DNA of 64,000 nt, taken from assembly GCA_963920665.1 (NCBI GenBank), contig OY987271.1, positions 19,657,350 to 19,721,349 of the forward strand, given 5' to 3'. The DNA is from Straminergon stramineum. Lineage: Eukaryota > Streptophyta > Bryopsida > Hypnales > Calliergonaceae. Under the pieces are notes generated by a model that was not told the origin of the DNA, searched no databases, and worked only from the letters and a program-made list of their open reading frames with translations. Positions 60,351 through 64,000 of the stretch are shown piece by piece. Numbering within the stretch: position 1 is the first letter of the stretch; each line of letters opens with the position of its first letter. A program made the translations under genes and the position numbers.

Positions 60351-63300
60351 CATTGGTGATCTTGGTGGTGGCTTTTGAGTAGGTTCCTACAAAGTCAATT
60401 TTGAATGGATGATTTTGAAATTTTGACACAAGGTGTGTACACTAACTGCCTTTGTAAGAAGAAGAAAAAATTCTAAGTGCATGTCCTATGGAAAAGTTAT
60501 GTTTGAAAAAATCATCTTATAGATAGAAACCTTATTTGATTCTGAAATTTTGCAAGAAAGGGCCTAACAACAATAACTAAAGAATGGTGAAAATCATCAT
60601 TTTTGTGCAAAAAATCAATTTTATCTGAAAAGGCTTGAAGTTTGTTGTCTTTGTTTGCCACGTTAAAAAGAAATAATTTTCATCAAACTTCAAATGTTAT
60701 AACCTTGCAATTAAAGTCATCAAATAGTTCAAAAAAATTCCCACACATTGATATGACAATCTACACTTTTTTAGATTTGGAATTTTGAATGAAGAGTTCT
60801 AATCTTCAATTTTGATCCATGCATCAAAAATTAATAGTTTGTAATGATTTCTATTTCAAAACACCTACTAGTAAAGAAGTAGTTGTGGGGAATCAAACTA
60901 CAATGCAAGAACAAGGTTCCAAAGGCCAATTTGAGTACTAGCTTGGTGATCAAATGGGTCTCTAGAACCATGCTAGGGCACTATAGCTTGGTTCCCACAA
61001 CCACATTTGTACTAGCAATCATTTTTCTATTTTAAGGATTAAAGATTGACCTTAAAATGTTTAAAAAGATGTTTGTATCCTTTGAATGATTGATTTCAAA
61101 GATGCCTATGGGATGGGGGAAAAAAAATTTTCATCCAAATTTTTGGAGAAGAGTTTCTTGAATGCATTTTGAATTAATGGAATTGGATATTTCCACATTG
61201 CGGGATATTTTAAAGTTGCTACATAAAAAAGATGTACAATCTATGGTTTACATATTATAGCAACTTCAAGTTCCTTGTTCTTGATAAGAATTTGAAACAT
61301 AAAAATGATCTTTTAGGCTCCACTTGCAATATAAAGTTAATCAAGTGCATATTCTACTCTAACTTGAAATTTCGAAAATTCCTAAAATTGAATTGCAATT
61401 GGAATTGGAACTTTTGACCAATAACCATGGTCTTTTGATTTTCTATTTGTAAGAAGTCTTGATAAATATTTTCACTCCATGATATATTGCACAACTATAA
61501 GCATCCAAAGAGAAATTTTCAGGTTTTTTTAGCACATTTTGTATTTCATATGAATTTTTTTCACTTTTTCTTTATAAATTTTGTAGTAATCTCAAAATAT
61601 TCCAAGTAAATTTTAAATTCAATGACTTACAAAAGACATGTGTTTCATCTTTTAAAAATAAATCTAAAAATCTCAAATATAAAGAGTTATAAAATGTGAA
61701 TATATAGAGTGGAAGGATTTTGAGGTTCAAGTCTATGGTCATTGGCATGTCTTTTCATGGTTAACCCTAAAAAAACTACTAAGACTAAAAGTGTCCAATA
61801 CATGACTTTCCCTACTATTGTAGAAAAAAAAAATTCCCCTATTGGTCTTGAAATTCAATCATTCTTTATTGACTACCTTGGCAATAGGCCTCATCCTTCT
61901 AAGATTCAAAAACAAACATTTTGGTGGGTTTTTTTTAGAATGGAATATATATATGTATAGCTCTAATGCTTTGCCTACTAGACATTGCTATAAACACTAG
62001 AACTTTGAGATGATGTTCTATCCAAATAACTTCTTATTGATCTATAGGAATGCTTGAATCTTCCCCCAAAAAAATTCCTTTATAATTGTAATAGTTGAAT
62101 CTTTAAAAGGAACCTTCTTTTATGACCCAGGTGATGAAATGAAGGTAAGTAATATATAGTCTATTGACCTCAAATGAGGTTGTTTGTTGTGTTTGTTATG
62201 GTGAGATCTCTAGAACCACACATCCCCTAGTCGTGTTCTTAGTACCATTGGAAAGCTCTCTAGAAGGAGGTGTGTGTGAACTTTGTTTTGTAGCGTTCCC
62301 ACTAGGGATTTTTATTTCATTTTTTATGAAGTGTGAAAAAGGCGATACAAAATTTTACACTCGTGTTCCAAATTTCAACATCCATCCACATATTGGATAG
62401 AAAATATTACATCAGCACATATTACATATCTATGATTGTGTTTTCATCTACAATCTGACAATTTCATCCAAGATTTTTTTTGTTAATTCAAAGGTTTATG
62501 GTGAAAAACTTCATGGTTTGTTATCATTTGTAGCCAAACTATTTTTTTTCATGCAATCTAGCACCAGAAAGCCAAAATAAAAAGCCCTAGTTCCCACTCA
62601 CGGTGAGAAAGATATTTCGAATTTCAAAGCTCTTATGAATTTAAAAAAAATTTAGAAAATCACTTCTGCTTTTTTTTTACTATTCTGTAGCAATGGCACT
62701 TACAGGGCATACTACCGTACTGTAGTTTGTATTGAAAAGTACTGTGTAACTTATGCAAATTTTTCTGAAAGGTTCAAAATCATATCAAGTTGGTGAACCA
62801 GGGAACATCAAGGCTTTGTAGGCACTGATGCAAAGTGAGTCATGGACACGATACTGAGGTGGACTGTTTTTTGGCATTCAGCCAATTTTAACGAGTTCAT
62901 TATCTGTCCCGGACACTCAGGCAAAATGGTGTGGATCAAGGTGTGTCATAGTCTTCATTCATTTGCTTGGAAAAAATAAACAAAGAAACAAATGGCATGT
63001 CGACATCTTCCAGCAACTTGTGATTCGGTTGCCAGAGTTACATCCATGGACAATTGAAAAGAGTTGTTGGGCTTTTTTAATTTTTTTTGTGGCCGGTAGA
63101 ATGGTCGCCAACGACAATAAATTGCCTTGTCTAAAAATTTGGAGCTGTGAGAATAAGACTTGGACAAGCCAGGCAGGTCAGTGAAGAATCCAGCACTTGT
63201 TTACCTTCAACTTCACAATTATTGTGCAACTAAGGTACACAAGCCTATTACCATGTAAGCAAGCAATCTGGATATCTTGGGGCAAACTCCGTGAGAGGCA

Positions 63301-63454
63301 CATATTTTTGAGAGGGGTGCACTTGTTTCATGAATCAAACCCAAGTGGAATTATAATTTTGTGATTATAATTGTAATTTCTGTGAATTTTTGAAGCACTG
63401 TATCCTCAAATTACAAAACTATTTATAGAGTGGAGTTGTGTACATTTAAAGGAA
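60351..63454. other. AT-rich intergenic DNA, no gene seen
   Basis: Slightly higher GC at 62700-63320. Frames 61742-61960, 62164-62400 and 62963-63184 are unrecognised. No element boundary resolved. Confidence 0.55.
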
Positions 63455-63793
63455 GAATTCTTTTGTAGATTCTTAAATTTTCAACCCAATTCTCTACCAC
63501 AAAGATTTAAACCTCAAAACTTTGTAGTGCATGAAATTTTAGCTCAAGTGCTTCAAAGTGTGAAAATCTTGTAGGGCTAGGTGCAATCTTTTTACACAAT
63601 TTGAAAAATTAATACCTTACAATCAACATGGTCAAAGTGTCTAAATTTTTTTTCTATACATTCTCATAATGTCTCATGCAAGATTCTATGGTTGAATATG
63701 CAAAAAATAGTTTTTTTCATAGTAGCTCTCTACACTAGAAATGACACTTTTGATTTGTTTTTTTGGCAAAACATAGTCATGAACCTTTGGGGA
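63455..63793 (-). mobile_element. L-family fragment, distal end
   Basis: Matches the last third of 6009-6926: CAAAGATTTAAACCTCAAAAC, TTGTAGTGCA, ACCTTACAATCAACATGG, AAATGACACTTTTGA. Ends TTTGGGGA before TTAA 63794-63797. The left boundary is approximate. Confidence 0.5.
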
Positions 63794-64000
63794 TTAAATT
63801 GTCACAAATGCTTTTGGATCTTTTTGGAAATTTGAAAAAGACTCTAAATCATTTTATTATACATTCAATTTTCAGATATCTTATGAATTTATTATGATTT
63901 TTCAAAGTTTAACTTAGTAAACCATGCCCTATTTTGGATTTACACGGCTATTACATTTGGAATTGAGTATCTCATAATTTTATAGATTTTTTAGGGCATA

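Noticed and set aside
60095..63184. Several 60-86 codon frames in the right flank
   Set aside because: Phe/Ile/Asn-rich or unrecognised, with no splice-supported extension or conserved motif.

Overview
This is a 64 kb stretch of plant nuclear DNA, about two thirds AT. It carries three intron-containing genes, all on the + strand, which sit in islands of higher GC inside a dense field of transposon remnants. All three products belong to land-plant endomembrane families. They are a BAGP1-type C2/GRAM/VASt protein (26457-33201, 18 exons, 592 aa), a choline-transporter-like CTL/SLC44 protein (39604-42563, 3 exons, 572 aa) and a VTT-domain (SNARE-associated Golgi/TVP38) membrane protein (55463-58474, 4 exons, 360 aa). 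Exons were built by hand from splice signals, reading phase and recalled family sequence. Introns are short (about 0.1-0.8 kb) and the repeats are AT-rich, which fits a non-seed plant such as a moss better than a conifer, but the species is not proven. Nothing bacterial is present: no operons, CRISPR or rRNA.

Layout. 1-3275: GC-richer island, possibly the leader of a minus-strand gene running off the left edge. 3276-4090: three tandem copies of a 250-300 bp repeat ending in (AAAC)n, with a fourth copy at 18876. 4091-24418: gene desert made largely of TTAA-bounded inverted-repeat elements plus a LINE relic (17566-18740). 24419-33201: BAGP1-like gene and leader. 34029-35690: decayed Tc1/mariner-type transposase, split by a 634 bp inverted-repeat element. 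37488-42563: CTL gene and leader. 43696-44667: F-box pseudogene. 45508-46434: another long TTAA element. 48134-50313: two LTRs in inverted orientation around a 200-N assembly gap. 51968-52683: Stowaway-like MITE with a CACTA-type foldback MITE nested in it. 53475-58474: VTT gene and leader. 58475-64000: AT-rich flank with a final element fragment.

The most interesting signal is a set of elements with termini CCCYTAAA...TTTARGGG bounded by TTAA. There is a short family (S, about 222 bp), a long family (L, about 890-940 bp) and at least one other. The TTAA boundary suggests piggyBac-type target duplication, which would be notable in a land plant. Units are chained so that neighbours share one TTAA (9437-11196). 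One member sits in the transposase relic between two CTAA copies, and the transposase frame continues across the site. An S copy also lies exactly at the upstream edge of the GC-rich island of each of the three genes (24414, 37709, 53798), 1.7-2.0 kb before the start codon. In two of the genes a pair of related direct repeats flanks one exon in the adjacent introns. The three genes have no shared operon-like logic; what they share is membrane or lipid-related function and a common local architecture.
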